From the NCBI RefSeq assembly GCF_001949145.1, contig NW_019091604.1, forward strand, positions 282,652-295,726: 13,075 bases of DNA, read 5' to 3'. The notes beneath the pieces were generated by a model. The model did no database searches, was not told where the DNA came from, and was given only the letters and a program-made list of their open reading frames with translations. The position numbers and the translations under genes are program-made. Every line of letters starts with the position of its first letter. The stretch's first letter is position 1. Origin of the DNA: Acanthaster planci (lineage: Eukaryota; Echinodermata; Asteroidea; Valvatida; Acanthasteridae). Positions 1 to 8,879 of this stretch are shown one piece after another.

Positions 1-83
1 TTAAAAGTGGTACCGGTAGGTATCAACTTGCTTTCCATGGTGTTAGTCAGTGGGGGTATAGTATTCTTCAAATCATCTACTGA

Positions 84-91
84 TGACGTCA
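84..91. promoter_or_regulatory. CRE/ATF consensus palindrome, copy 1
   Basis: A perfect TGACGTCA, within the longer palindrome ATGACGTCAT. This is the consensus site for CREB/ATF bZIP dimers. A second copy lies 158 bp downstream. The match is exact, but function inside an intron is inference only. Confidence 0.3.
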
Positions 92-241
92 TGTAATTAT
101 CAAGCGCCTTCTAGCGACAGGTTAAGAATTCAGAAAAGTGAATTTGGAGTAGATGTCTGTGGCGGAGTTTGTCCGAATCGCCTGAAAATTGACTCATATG
201 ATGATCTTCACCCAGTCAACACGTGTAAAGTTTGGGGCCAA

Positions 242-249
242 TGACGTCA
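242..249. promoter_or_regulatory. CRE/ATF consensus palindrome, copy 2
   Basis: A second perfect TGACGTCA, again within ATGACGTCAT, so the 10-bp sites at both positions are identical. Two exact 10-bp copies this close are unlikely by chance. They could mark an intronic enhancer or be parts of an unrecognised repeat. Confidence 0.3.
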
Positions 250-1282
250 TCTGACTGGAAGTTATGATAAAAAGTTCTTGTATTTTTCAAAAAATCAACC
301 ATAACAGATTTAAGCATGAATTGTTCATTATATGATAGCTAAAACATTGAAGTCAACTGCATGAAGTGCATAAGTGGTTTACTTCTCCACACAGATGAAG
401 CACCAACAATGAATACCCCCTTACAATATTTGCAAACTCAAAAATCTCTTTCACATACTGTGCATGGACTGCTGTGTGCGTGGACACGCAATATCTGCCT
501 GTAATGTGTGGCAGACAGTGCACAGTGCGTAGGGAATATGCTCAAGACTTAGCAAGATGCTGAGTACTTAGTGTGGAGAGCAGATCGCATTGTATGGAAC
601 GCCAAATGACATAAATGTTTAAAATCTCTAATCTGTGCTTTTTCTGCAATAACAATCGTGTTTTGTATTGTATTTTGTATTGTACATGTCTGATTGGGTT
701 GAAACCTTGCAGGTAGTTAGGAAGGGAAAGTTTATAAACGTAGACTGACCTCTGGTAATGACAATATCATCAGCAAACGAGTCACGTGACATTAAAGGTG
801 CACTGTTTAAAGCCCTATATCTCCTGGGGTACACATCCCATCGATTTCAAACTTTACCGAAATGTCGTCGATGGCTTTGGTGATGCTCCGTGTGGACTCC
901 GTGCAACTTGCCATGTCTTTTCCCCAAAAGAAATCCTGTGAACAATCCCACTGCTGCCACCAAATGGAGCGTGAACTCATGGGGTCTTGTCCTCCTGATC
1001 AGCAACACCAAAACAGGGAAACAACTCACAGGATTTACAACAACAAAACTTCTTTAATCCATTAAAACCTGGCCTACAGCTTTCCGCTCTGCAGTTACAA
1101 CCACAACTACATGTACACCGTTACAACTCTCATCCAAAAGAGTGTATAATATTGTATTAACAATTTCCGTCCAGGAACTTTGCCAAACCCTCCCTCCCCC
1201 CAAACTACAAGCATCCCGAAATAGAAACCAATTTCCGCTGCGCACAAAATGTTATGCAATTACAAAAGAAGCGGTCCGTTAC

Positions 1283-1384
1283 AATAGGAATAACCAAGGA
1301 TTCTTTCCAATCTGTAGGAAATACACCAGTGGTGAGTGAGGTACAATGACATGTAGTTGTGATCTTACTAATAACTGGTAGCAT
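1283..1384 (-). mobile_element. LINE (CR1/RTE-like) reverse transcriptase fragment
   Basis: Read on the minus strand, this encodes MLPVISKI, a short low-similarity insert, then SLTTGVFPTDWKESLVIPI. The latter is the typical start of the reverse-transcriptase domain of non-LTR retrotransposons, in which a 'G.FP..WK.A.V.PI' block is followed by the KKG...NYRPIS block. Here the frame runs on past PI into unrelated sequence, so the NYRPIS block is missing. Only about 34 codons remain, so this is a dead relic. Assignment to a LINE is fairly firm from the motif; the clade (CR1-like, RTE-like or other) is a guess. Confidence 0.7.
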
Positions 1385-2130
1385 CAGTCCATACAGTTCA
1401 CCACTAAAGATATTGGCATGGGATCCAACGGACACAATTTGCAGCTCGAGTCCGTAATGAGCCTCTTCATCACTGCCTCAGTGAGCGGTGAGAAGCAGTT
1501 AATATATAATTTTAGAGAATGGACAGACCTCTCAATGGAATGAGATATCGTTGCATGTGCCCATAGTTCTGAACTTAATACTTGACCACCAAGCTTATTG
1601 TGAATTTATCAATTTTGGACTCAAAGAAACTTCCCATCTCATTTACCAACTCAAATTTATTGTCAAACGAGAGCAGGGGAGTCCAAGTGTGTTGTTTTGG
1701 CAACCAATTTAATAATCCTGAAAAGCTTACCTGTATCCGTAGAACTACTGTTAATTAAATCAGAATGTTAAGAGCGCCTGCTATCTGTCATTAATGCATC
1801 GAAAAATTAGAAAAAAATATTACATTCATGAAGCACCTACATGTATTTTGGCGCACTTTGATTACATTCTGACCCACTGTGTGAAGGGTTCCGACATCAC
1901 AATATTTGCCAAGTTTCTATTGCTGCCCACCTGGTACCGGTAGGCAGGTACTAATACCAGTTTGAAGTACCAGTTTGCCTGCTTGCAAGCATTTTCACTT
2001 GAAATATGGAATTTGACAGTGTTCCCTTGAGTCTTTACCTGATGTTGTCTTAGCACAGTTACCTATTTGTCTCAGTCCTGGTGTCAAGTACATCATGGAC
2101 ATACAGTTTTCATTTTTCTTACCTTTGTAG

Positions 2131-2200
2131 AGACATCATGAATATCTATGCAGAACCTCCACCTGGTATGTGTGTTGTGCCAGAAGAGGACATTACAAAG
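2131..2200 (+). CDS. UBE2Z: Ubiquitin-conjugating enzyme E2 Z, internal exon A
   Basis: This exon encodes (R)DIMNIYAEPPPGMCVVPEED.. and ends in ITK. It corresponds to the stretch of human UBE2Z around RDIMSIYKEPPPGMFVV, which forms the end of the first helix and the start of the first strand of the E2 fold. The acceptor is a pyrimidine-rich tract ending TTTGTAG before 2131; the exon's first base completes an AGA arginine codon begun in the upstream exon. The donor is AAAG|GTCAGT at 2201, leaving the exon in phase 0. A second donor, GTAAGT at 2207, would add Val-Ser in frame. UBE2Z (USE1) takes ubiquitin or, in vertebrates, the modifier FAT10 from the E1 UBA6 and passes it on to E3 ligases and substrates. 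The identity is clear from conserved residues; lineage-specific partners cannot be judged. Confidence 0.93.
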
Positions 2201-2206
2201 GTCAGT
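2201..2206 (+). promoter_or_regulatory. UBE2Z: Tandem alternative splice donor (6 bp apart)
   Basis: Two donors compete at the end of exon A. The first, AAAG|GTCAGT, gives Lys joined to Val-His-Ala, as in the family (human has Lys-Ile-His-Ala). The second, CAGT|GTAAGT at 2207, has the better intron consensus but a poor base before the cut. Using it keeps frame and inserts Val-Ser. Which is used is inference; the family alignment favours the first. Confidence 0.4.
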
Positions 2207-2771
2207 GTAAGTGCTAAATGTGATATAACAAATGTGACCTGGTACATCGTAATCAGAATAAGTCGCTGAGGCTGTTTTATGTAATGGCCGAGTAAAGTGG
2301 AGATGTGGGTAAATGTTGAAAAATCAATATGGCAGTTTTTGTATATTTTGGAAGTACCAGTATATATATATGTATAAAAGGTCACCATCAACATACTTGT
2401 AAAGTGTACCATTTGAAAGCTTATGAAATTCTCTTTCTGACCATGTACATATCTCAAAAAGTCAGTTGGTGACTTACTCCTGACTACATTGTACCAGGCC
2501 GCATACATGTATATATTCTTACCCAACAAAATTAATCAGAAGTTATAAGAGCTGTTTGCAGTATGGGCCTGGTCACATTTTAGTGACATTAACTAAATGA
2601 AGAAAATGCCATTAATTGGTGAGTTGAAGTACATGTTGTTTGAATCAGCTTCAGGATGTGGAGATGTATCATTTCATCAAATCCATGTACATCTCATGAC
2701 TCATTACAAGTAGTTGCTAGTCATCCCATGTTTGGGATGTTAGTAACACACCATTTTTTGTTTTGGTACAG
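2201..2771 (+). other. UBE2Z: UBE2Z intron between exons A and B
   Basis: A 571-bp GT..AG intron. The acceptor is TTTTTTGTTTTGGTACAG before 2772. The interior is AT-rich, includes a short TATATATATGTATA run near 2360 and a TACATGTA octamer near 2505, and shows no coding motif. A 127-codon open frame on the minus strand crosses this intron and exon A but is only a shadow of exon A at its end. Confidence 0.9.
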
Positions 2772-2959
2772 GTACATGCCTTGATAACGGGTCCATTTGA
2801 CACTCCTTATGAAGGAGGGTTCTTCCATTTCCTGATAAGATTTCCACCAGATTACCCAATAAGACCACCACGTGTAAAGCTTGTCACTACCGGGGAAGGA
2901 AAAGTCCGTTTTAATCCAAATTTGTATCGAAATGGCAAGGTCTGCCTAAGTATTCTTGG
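2772..2959 (+). CDS. UBE2Z: Ubiquitin-conjugating enzyme E2 Z, catalytic exon B
   Basis: This exon encodes 62 codons plus two bases, from [18 protein letters not shown] to NGKVCLSIL(G). It carries the core of the UBC domain: the PFDTPYEGG strand-turn, the [12 protein letters not shown] segment (the P-x-x-P-P block shared by E2 enzymes), the active-site approach [14 protein letters not shown], and the catalytic cysteine, codon 2943-2945, which forms the thioester with ubiquitin. UBE2Z has Asn-Pro-Asn where most E2s have His-Pro-Asn; this copy keeps Asn-Pro-Asn. No key residue is missing and there is no stop, so the gene looks functional. The acceptor follows GGTACAG and the donor is GG|GTAAGT at 2960. 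The exon ends with two bases of a glycine codon completed by the first base of exon C. Lys-Leu-Val-Thr-Thr-Gly-Glu replaces the human KLMTTGNN stretch, an ordinary surface difference. Confidence 0.97.
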
Positions 2960-3940
2960 GTAAGTTTCTTCCATTTTTAGGCTGTTTCATTAAGGGTTCA
3001 ACAAAACATACAGAAGTAAGCTTGGGAAATTCCCCAAGCAAATTCCCCAATTTGTCATTCAAAATGCTGCTTTTTCCCTGCATACAAACTTGAGTATATT
3101 GGTCCAATATGCAATGTTCTCCCCAGTACACAAAAGTAGCCAGTACCCATTTTTTCACCCTTGATGTGCACATGTAATTATCACTGGACAGCCAGTACTA
3201 TCTTGCATAGTGCAGGTCTGTTTCGGTGAGATTAGGCCGAGCATTTCGCCAATATCTAACGTACATGCAGACGAAAAAGTAATAAGCCTAACAGCTGACC
3301 TGTTCTTGTTTTGTATGCAAAATAGATTCCCTCCCACCAATTACAGACCAACGGAAATTCCAAAATGTTAACACTTTCTTACGTCCAGTCCTTTATATGA
3401 ACTGGTTCTCAAGTTTATTAAACCTTTACTTACGTGCAACATCGGGTACCAGTTTCCAAGTAGTGCTTTGCCGGGCCACGATGTGTCCATGGCACAGGGC
3501 GGCCGGCCAGTTACATTCACTGTTCTCTGCTGTTGCGTCAAACAAGTAGGCGAATTCAAAATCATTGTGTTATTCATTTGAATCATATTTATTAATATGA
3601 TTTAAAATTAATTAAAAAGTTGAAGGCTGGCACATGTATATCGAATACTAATCCTCTGCGTATACTGTGCCGTACAGTACATGTTGGCCTACAGTACATT
3701 GCCATAGTGTGTAACAATGCTTGCTGGTACATGGTGCATGTCAACACGTACATGTATAACATTAGGTTCACCATAAGACAAGGTTTTTGGAGAGTCTCTT
3801 CGAGCTCGCATTAAGCATGTTTGACTGTATTATGAAATTTGTTTAGACTGCCATCATTTTTTAAGGACTGGCAAGTATGTCACTTATCCATTCAATGATA
3901 AGCCTACATGCATCTACATGTACATGTACATCAGTAACAT

Positions 3941-3958
3941 ACAGTTACATGTAACTGT
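3941..3958. repeat. Perfect 18-bp palindrome
   Basis: ACAGTTACATGTAACTGT reads identically on both strands and has TACATGTA at its centre. It sits just downstream of CTACATGTACATGTACAT. It may be a product of expansion of the TACATGTA word that is common throughout this window; no function is implied. Confidence 0.6.
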
Positions 3959-4289
3959 TACACTTCACAATAGAGAATGAAGACCTCACAGGACAGCATC
4001 TCACTACCAGTACAGAAATGTAGCACGCAAAACTGTTTATATAACAGACAACTAATATAAGAATTAGATCAATACATGTATGCAATCAAAAAACATTGCT
4101 GAGTTAGTCATTAGATTTTCATAAATAGGACATACATATACATGGATATGTAATTCAATAAAAATAGTGCAGTCAACTCATTTAAGAAGCACATTGTTTC
4201 TCTTATCTTAGAGGCGTGATGGTGATTGCCCAAACGCAGGGTCTATTTCTATTACAGACCTGAGCTTTTGCTGGAAAGAGGGTCAAAAC

Positions 4290-4302
4290 ATGTTTTAGTT
4301 TT
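4290..4302 (+). repeat. Left 13-bp flanking direct repeat (possible target-site duplication)
   Basis: ATGTTTTAGTTTT lies directly against the left end of the foldback element and recurs exactly at 4558-4570, just after the sequence I take as its right end. An exact 13-bp flanking repeat suggests target-site duplication on insertion. Confidence 0.6.
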
Positions 4303-4557
4303 AGGTGGAAAGGCTTGCGGTAGCACCATGCGAAGAAATACATCTATTATGAGTGTGTGGTTCTGAAAAGAACTGGGAGTATACTCAACATTTCGGTCTC
4401 CTGACGACAGACTGAGCATGTGGTCTGAAACATTGAGTATACTCCCGGTTCTTTTCAGAAGCACACATACTCATAAGAGATATATTCCTTCACATGGTGC
4501 TATCGCAAGCCTTTCCACCTATTGCTGTCTTTCACCATGAATAGCCTAAAATTCCAT
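4303..4557. mobile_element. Foldback / Penelope-like non-coding element
   Basis: Two arms of about 97 bases, 4303-4399 and 4424-4520, are inverted repeats of each other, about 88% identical by eye with one 2-base gap. They start AGGTGGAAAGGCTTGCG and end with its reverse complement. The centre, near 4400-4423, has CTGACGA, a short stem and GAAA, a layout that recalls the hammerhead-like motif carried by Penelope-like retroelements. A 37-base tail (4521-4557) follows the right arm before the 13-bp flanking repeat, so the insertion is 255 bp. No coding capacity is seen. It could be a decayed Penelope-like terminal dimer or an unrelated foldback MITE; the inverted repeat itself is certain, the class is not. 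Confidence 0.75.
4401..4430 (+). ncRNA. Hammerhead-ribozyme-like core, probably degenerate
   Basis: CTGACGA (4401-4407) matches the CUGANGA core of hammerhead ribozymes. CAGAC (4408-4412) pairs with GTCTG (4423-4427) as a stem II, and GAAA (4427-4430) follows. The G at 4427 is needed both for the stem and for GAAA, so either C4408 is unpaired or the core is broken. The flanks GAGTATACTCAA (4378-4389) and TTGAGTATACTC (4433-4444) are exact reverse complements and could form an enclosing stem. A clear U-H cleavage site has not been placed. Penelope-like elements are known to encode such motifs; activity here is not supported. Confidence 0.3.
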
Positions 4558-4570
4558 ATGTTTTAGTTTT
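4558..4570 (+). repeat. Right 13-bp flanking direct repeat
   Basis: Exact second copy of ATGTTTTAGTTTT, 37 bases after the right inverted arm ends. See the left copy at 4290-4302. Confidence 0.6.
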
Positions 4571-6631
4571 GTGTTGGGCCTCAAAACAGAATAAAAACAT
4601 ATTTTCAATAGGAATAAAACAGGAATTTTTGCAAAAATTTAACAAGGGTTAGTACAATTTTCATTTTCAAGTTGAAGTTTTTCATCAGGAAATCTTAATG
4701 TAATATAGGGAAGAAAGTCCAGATTTTCTGTGTTAGGTGTTCTTGGCATTGTATAATGGCTCAAATTGTTCATGGTTTGGCATACTGTCTGTTCAGTTTT
4801 CACAGGTTTTACCTAAATAAATATGGAAATGACAAATTGTGCAAAGCATTTATATGACTCTGAACCCAACTTGATGTTTAAGAATTTGGTGTTCTTGACA
4901 AATTCTGGTTAGGTTAAAGTCTTTCCCCCCAAATAAAAAAATTATTGAAAAACTTCAGTTTTGGTCACAGGTTATTCTTGAATTGCTTTTACCTGAATGT
5001 TTGCTTGAATCTCATATCTGAGTGTGTTGTGACAGATCTGTCATCTTGAAGTAGCCAAGTGGACAACAAACACGCGCTGATTATCTGTCTTCTCCTAGGC
5101 ACAGCATAGCTTGCAATGGCTTGCAGTTTCCTTCATTTAGCTCTTGCTGCCAAAAGTCGGCATAATTTGTCTATCCGCCCCAAGCTAAAGTGCGCCCCAA
5201 ATCGGCAAAAGAAAGACAGGTGGTTATAAGCCCAGAATTGGAAGATTCAATATAATAAGTCGACAAACTTTTCAGTCATGAAACCCATGTTTTGACAACT
5301 CTCATGGCACTATTAACGCAAAATTTGGATGCATTTTCAATCAAAAATTAACATGTCATATTGATGAATTCACTCCCGAAATCAAGTCTTGAACCGTGTG
5401 CTTTGCAGTGTCTACATTGACAATAACCATTTTGTTTGTATGCGGTGCACATGCGTGTATAAAGTGCATTTGCATGGATGTTCTGTGGCATGCAATGAGC
5501 TGGTCCATTCGGCGTCATCTGGTTTTGTTTTTTGCCAGTGTGTTTCAAATCCCAAAATAACTGTCTTTATTTTTGACCGTTAATATGAATATATTCTAGC
5601 AAATCGTTATGAAGTATGGAACATTGCCATTCATTTTGAAAGGTAAATCATTTGCACAACTTAATCTGAACTGTATGCTACAAAGTGTTTAAAAGGAAAG
5701 TTTGTAATTGATCTCCCATGCATGCACCCCTACCGTGCGTGAAGGATAAGTGGATAAATCTGTCATGTTGATTGCACCATCGTGGCATCTACCAGTAAAG
5801 TTTTTATTATACGGTACTTTTCCTTTTATCCTATAAAAAGGCCAACTGTTGATGCGTTATCCTTTGTTTTGGTTATACAAAGAAATTATTACAGATCGTT
5901 GTGACGTGTAAACTAAATAGCACCACTGTTCAAAAGAGGAAACATTCTGCTTGGATTGAAATGTCAGTCCCTCAGTTTCTTTTGAATTGTACTGTGTATG
6001 TTTTTTAAGTCATGACAGCCAGTAAGTAATTTGCATTTTTTGTATTTGCCTACAAGAGTAAAGATTGACAGTCGGGCCCATCCAAGTATCAAGTACGACT
6101 GGTTTTGCACAGAAAACTCTTGAAATTAGCATTTCTCACCTTGAAAGCATATCAGGGTTACTGGATCAATCGTACTGTGCAGCTCATGATACAAAGTAAT
6201 ACATACCGAGGATAGGCTGTAAGGTCCCTGGAAGTACTGCAAAATATGAATACATACATGTTACGCATGTAGTTTAAGTCAGGGCCAGGTCTGTGTCTCC
6301 ACCATGCATGTTTTGCTCATGTAGGCTGGTATAATGTGGTGAGGCATTTGATACTGTATTAATGTTCAAAGTTGTCACCGTGTTTTGACTTCGTTCATTT
6401 TTTAATTTCCCACTCAGTACAAGAACTGAATGCTGAAAAATACTCAACTAGTCCCTTTCACTTGGCACCACTTATAACATTTACTTTTCGAGAATTCCTT
6501 TAGAGTTCACAAGTGATACAACACATGTAATAGCTTGGTGGAAGAGCTACTTAACATCAAATAATTATTTCTTATTTCCTCTGTAGGTCAAACGTAGTTA
6601 CTTCTAGGGTTCGACTCTTATTTTTTAGCTC

Positions 6632-6814
6632 TTACCAAAAACATTCACCGACCTCTACATATTCTGGCATTAATTTGCCGAGAAAACCCACCCTAGCTGT
6701 AAACTGTTCATCAATTCTCTTTATTTTGTATTCAACTTGCCATTTGACTATAACCTTGTGTACAATCTGGGCTGAAATATTAGCTGGGATATTCTTCAGG
6801 AGGAATTTTTTCAT
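6632..6814 (-). other. Weak minus-strand exon candidate, unidentified
   Basis: On the minus strand a 60-codon open frame starts MKKFLLKNIPANIS and ends EYVEVGECFW; its end overlaps a fair splice donor, TTTTTG|GTAAGAG, and a possible acceptor, CTAATATTTCAG, lies inside it. The residue mix is protein-like, with charged and aromatic residues and few repeats. I do not recognise the product. It lies antisense inside a UBE2Z intron, so it may be a transposon fragment, an exon of a nested gene or chance. Confidence is low because the length is within what chance allows. Confidence 0.15.
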
Positions 6815-7131
6815 CGAAAGATTTGATGCGAAATTATTTTAATTTCCAGAGCATTTTAAGCAGAACCTTAGTCATGTTAGTGACTCGAGACATGCTTAAG
6901 ATGAGCAGAGCATGCAGTTTTCTCAATGATCAGTTGACTGTGAAAAGGCAGAGTAAAAACAAGCCTCAAAATGCACTCTTGAATAAAAAAGGACATAAGA
7001 AATATGTTCAGGCAAAGATAAGTTTACAATTTCTAGCTCACGTCATAAAAATGAAGGAACCCTCCATCGAAGCAGAGTGTGAGAGCCGCTCAGGCATGGC
7101 ATGGTCCTTCCACTGGCACCTGCGCACACTC

Positions 7132-7206
7132 CGCAATACAATGTTGCGCCGCAGGTACCAGTCACATGCACGGCATGTACATATACACACTTGCGCAATA
7201 CAATGT
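7132..7206 (+). repeat. Two copies of CGCAATACAATGT, 62 bp apart
   Basis: The 13-mer occurs at 7132-7144 and 7194-7206, each preceded by a CACACT.-like run, in a patch also rich in ACATGTAC words. It looks like a small local duplication. A 144-codon + strand frame spans it but has no recognisable protein features. Confidence 0.4.
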
Positions 7207-7704
7207 ACGTGTACATGTACAAAACATACGCAATGGTTTTTTGGGACACGAGGTTGACTATGCATAACGGTCGGCAGCCAGTGATCACCTGAGATCTGAG
7301 ATCCAAATCATTCATTAGGCTGTGGCTTTAAATTACACGTTGACAAATTGGGCACTGGCTGCGGCCTCTCTACATAGACTCGCGCATAACATCAGGTCGT
7401 AGCCAAGTTATTTGGACCCAGCCTAGTTTCCGACAAATACGCCCTCTTCTACTTTAATAAACTGGTTCTCGAAATACTACATTTTGAAAATGCATTATAC
7501 GGGAGGAGGGGGACCAGTCCACACCAATACACATGCCTTACATAATGCAACGTTGCTGCACCTCTTGGTATTCCTTGTCATTGTCAGTAAATCATAAGCC
7601 TCGTCTGTAAATTCAAACTCGACCCCCAAACTGCAGTAAACCTCTTTTTTATTAAAATTTTGAGAAAGTTGACTTTCGGGGAAAAATACACTACTCAAAA
7701 AAAT

Positions 7705-7746
7705 AGCAGGGTGGCCCAAAATTTTGGCAGGGCAGTCCGCCCTGCT
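7705..7746. repeat. Short GC-rich hairpin
   Basis: AGCAGGG (7705-7711) pairs with CCCTGCT (7740-7746), and between them GGCCC, AAAATTTT and GGCAGGGCAGTCC allow further pairing. It could be the end of a transposon or a stable RNA hairpin. It is not followed by a T run and sits in a eukaryotic intron, so it is not a bacterial-type terminator. Confidence 0.35.
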
Positions 7747-7851
7747 AAAACAGCCCATGGAGAACACTGAGGGCTTATCACATGTATTCTTTTCTTATAA
7801 TGAATACTTCAGCCTTGTTTACCATGTGGACCGACCTTCCTACGCAATCAC

Positions 7852-8349
7852 CTCCGGTGGTGGACCATCCTTTCGTACCTCTAGGTCCGGATGTAACTCT
7901 GACGATGGACGTGTTGCTATACTGATGGGGAGCCCCTCTTCCTGCACTCCATGCCTCCGGGGACTGGGACACTGCCTCTTATGACATACACATCAATGTG
8001 TCAGAACCTCAAGCGGTGTTCAATGCTTTTCCCAACTTTCCACAACACTGTTCGAGTCTAGAGTGACAACTCCATGGCAGTGGCATACATCAATCATCAG
8101 GGCCTCACTCGCTCTCCCCAACTCTGCGTCCTTGCGTGTCAGCTCTTCATGTGAACAAATGATCAAGGCATCACCCTCCAAGCTATCCACATAGCAGGAA
8201 CTAGCAACAGCATGGCAGATGCACTCTCTCGGGGTGCCGTCGGACCAACAGACTGGACACTTCATCCAAACATGGTCTGCCAGATCTTCACAGATCTTCA
8301 TATTGCATCCGCCGACAATGCCCATCTCTTGACGTCATTGTCCAGTTAG
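7852..8349 (+). pseudogene. DIRS-like retrotransposon RT/RNase H fragment
   Basis: Three frames together give the end of a reverse transcriptase and most of an RNase H of the DIRS1 type. RWW appears at 7855-7863 in one frame. PLGPDVTLTMDV, then WGAPL, DIHINVSEPQAVFNAF follow in a second. SDNSMAVAYINHQGLTRSPQ, ITLQAIHIAGTSNSMADALS and DWTLHPNMVCQIF follow in a third. The family reads TLTTDAS..GWGA, HINVLELKAV, SDN.TVVAYINRQGGTRS, and AD.LSR. Catalytic aspartates of the RNase H are kept in SDN (D at 8065-8067) and MADALS. It is dead: in-frame stops at 7923, 8059 and 8152, plus two frameshifts. The tail ASADNAHL resembles the FASADNAQLP segment before the region where DIRS elements carry a tyrosine recombinase, but no recombinase is visible. 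It is sense to UBE2Z. Confidence 0.85.
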
Positions 8350-8422
8350 ATTGTTTTTTTGAGGAGCAGTTATCATGGTTTTGTGCGGTACTACTGCTAC
8401 TACTCTACACTGTCAATGAAAT

Positions 8423-8708
8423 TCAATGAAAGTGTTCCTCTATAGGTGGGTCCAGTTCAAAATAAATGAATGCATTCTCATATACACATTTGTGGTTATT
8501 GTTCAGAAGTCTGGAAACCACATACATCTTTACACAAGTGCTCAGGAGTACCTTCACAGTGACTTCTTGTAGTCTCAAAATATCTCCAAGAAACCACTCC
8601 ACACAGATGCAAACTTGGAACAGCTGCATTGAATGCTTCCAGGTCTCTGGTGATTATTGTAGTCGTTTGGAAAGTTGTTTGTAGCTGTGGGCACAAAGGA
8701 GAGGCCAA
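8423..8708 (-). pseudogene. Harbinger/PIF-like transposase, C-terminal fragment
   Basis: On the minus strand, one frame reads PLCPQLQTTF, then ITRDLEAFNAAV, and after a frameshift near 8619 a second reads VCICVEWFLGDIL, VKMYVVSRLLNNNHKCVY and FELDPPIEEHFH followed by a stop. This matches the C-terminus of invertebrate HARBI1/ALP1-like DDE transposases, whose pattern is YPLR.HLQ.PF, EAFN..MS.VR..VEW.FGDI, KMY.V..LL.N...C.YG and DPP..EEYFH. The Glu of VEW probably corresponds to the third acidic residue of the DDE triad. The catalytic core upstream of PLC is missing here. The matching N-terminal part lies at about 9530-9718 in the same orientation. Confidence 0.8.
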
Positions 8709-8879
8709 ATGATCAAAATATAAAACATTTTGATTTAAAAATGCATTTTTAAAGCCCCAAATTATTACCCTAATTTTAACTGATACTGCTTTAATTCAAA
8801 TGTTATTTTTAATTATTCAAAATCGAGGCAGGTAAGCTGTAATTCTGAAGCAAAGTACCCTACTAAAAGTGACCTTTTC

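Larger units (their letters stand above)
1..2130. other. Intron or upstream region of UBE2Z, no cellular exon found
   Basis: The UBE2Z exon that starts after this stretch begins with one base of a split arginine codon, so a coding exon must lie upstream. I looked for a sequence encoding the part of the E2 fold that precedes KRDIM and found none here, so this is most simply intron. It holds two CRE palindromes, a short LINE relic on the minus strand and two copies of the 12-mer GGTACCGGTAGG (9-20 and 1933-1944). The remaining sequence is AT-rich with short random open frames and no motif I recognise. Confidence 0.6.

Noticed and set aside
807-914. Short minus-strand frame starting MASCTESTRSITKAIDD
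   Set aside because: Protein-like with a fair start context, but only 35 codons, no recognised family and no convincing splice donor; could be a first exon but cannot be supported.
2146-2529. 127-codon open frame on the minus strand
   Set aside because: Its end is the antisense of UBE2Z exon A and the rest is AT-rich intron; no recognisable protein features.
6823-7257. 144-codon open frame on the + strand
   Set aside because: Longest single frame in the window, but no family motif, it ends in translated ACATGTAC-type repeats, and several overlapping frames on both strands are equally open.
7724-7984. 86-codon + strand frame
   Set aside because: Its second half is an out-of-frame reading of the DIRS-like relic; the first half has no recognised content.
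8020-8325. 101-codon minus-strand frame with several Cys
   Set aside because: It is antisense to the DIRS-like RNase H relic, whose + strand motifs are unmistakable.
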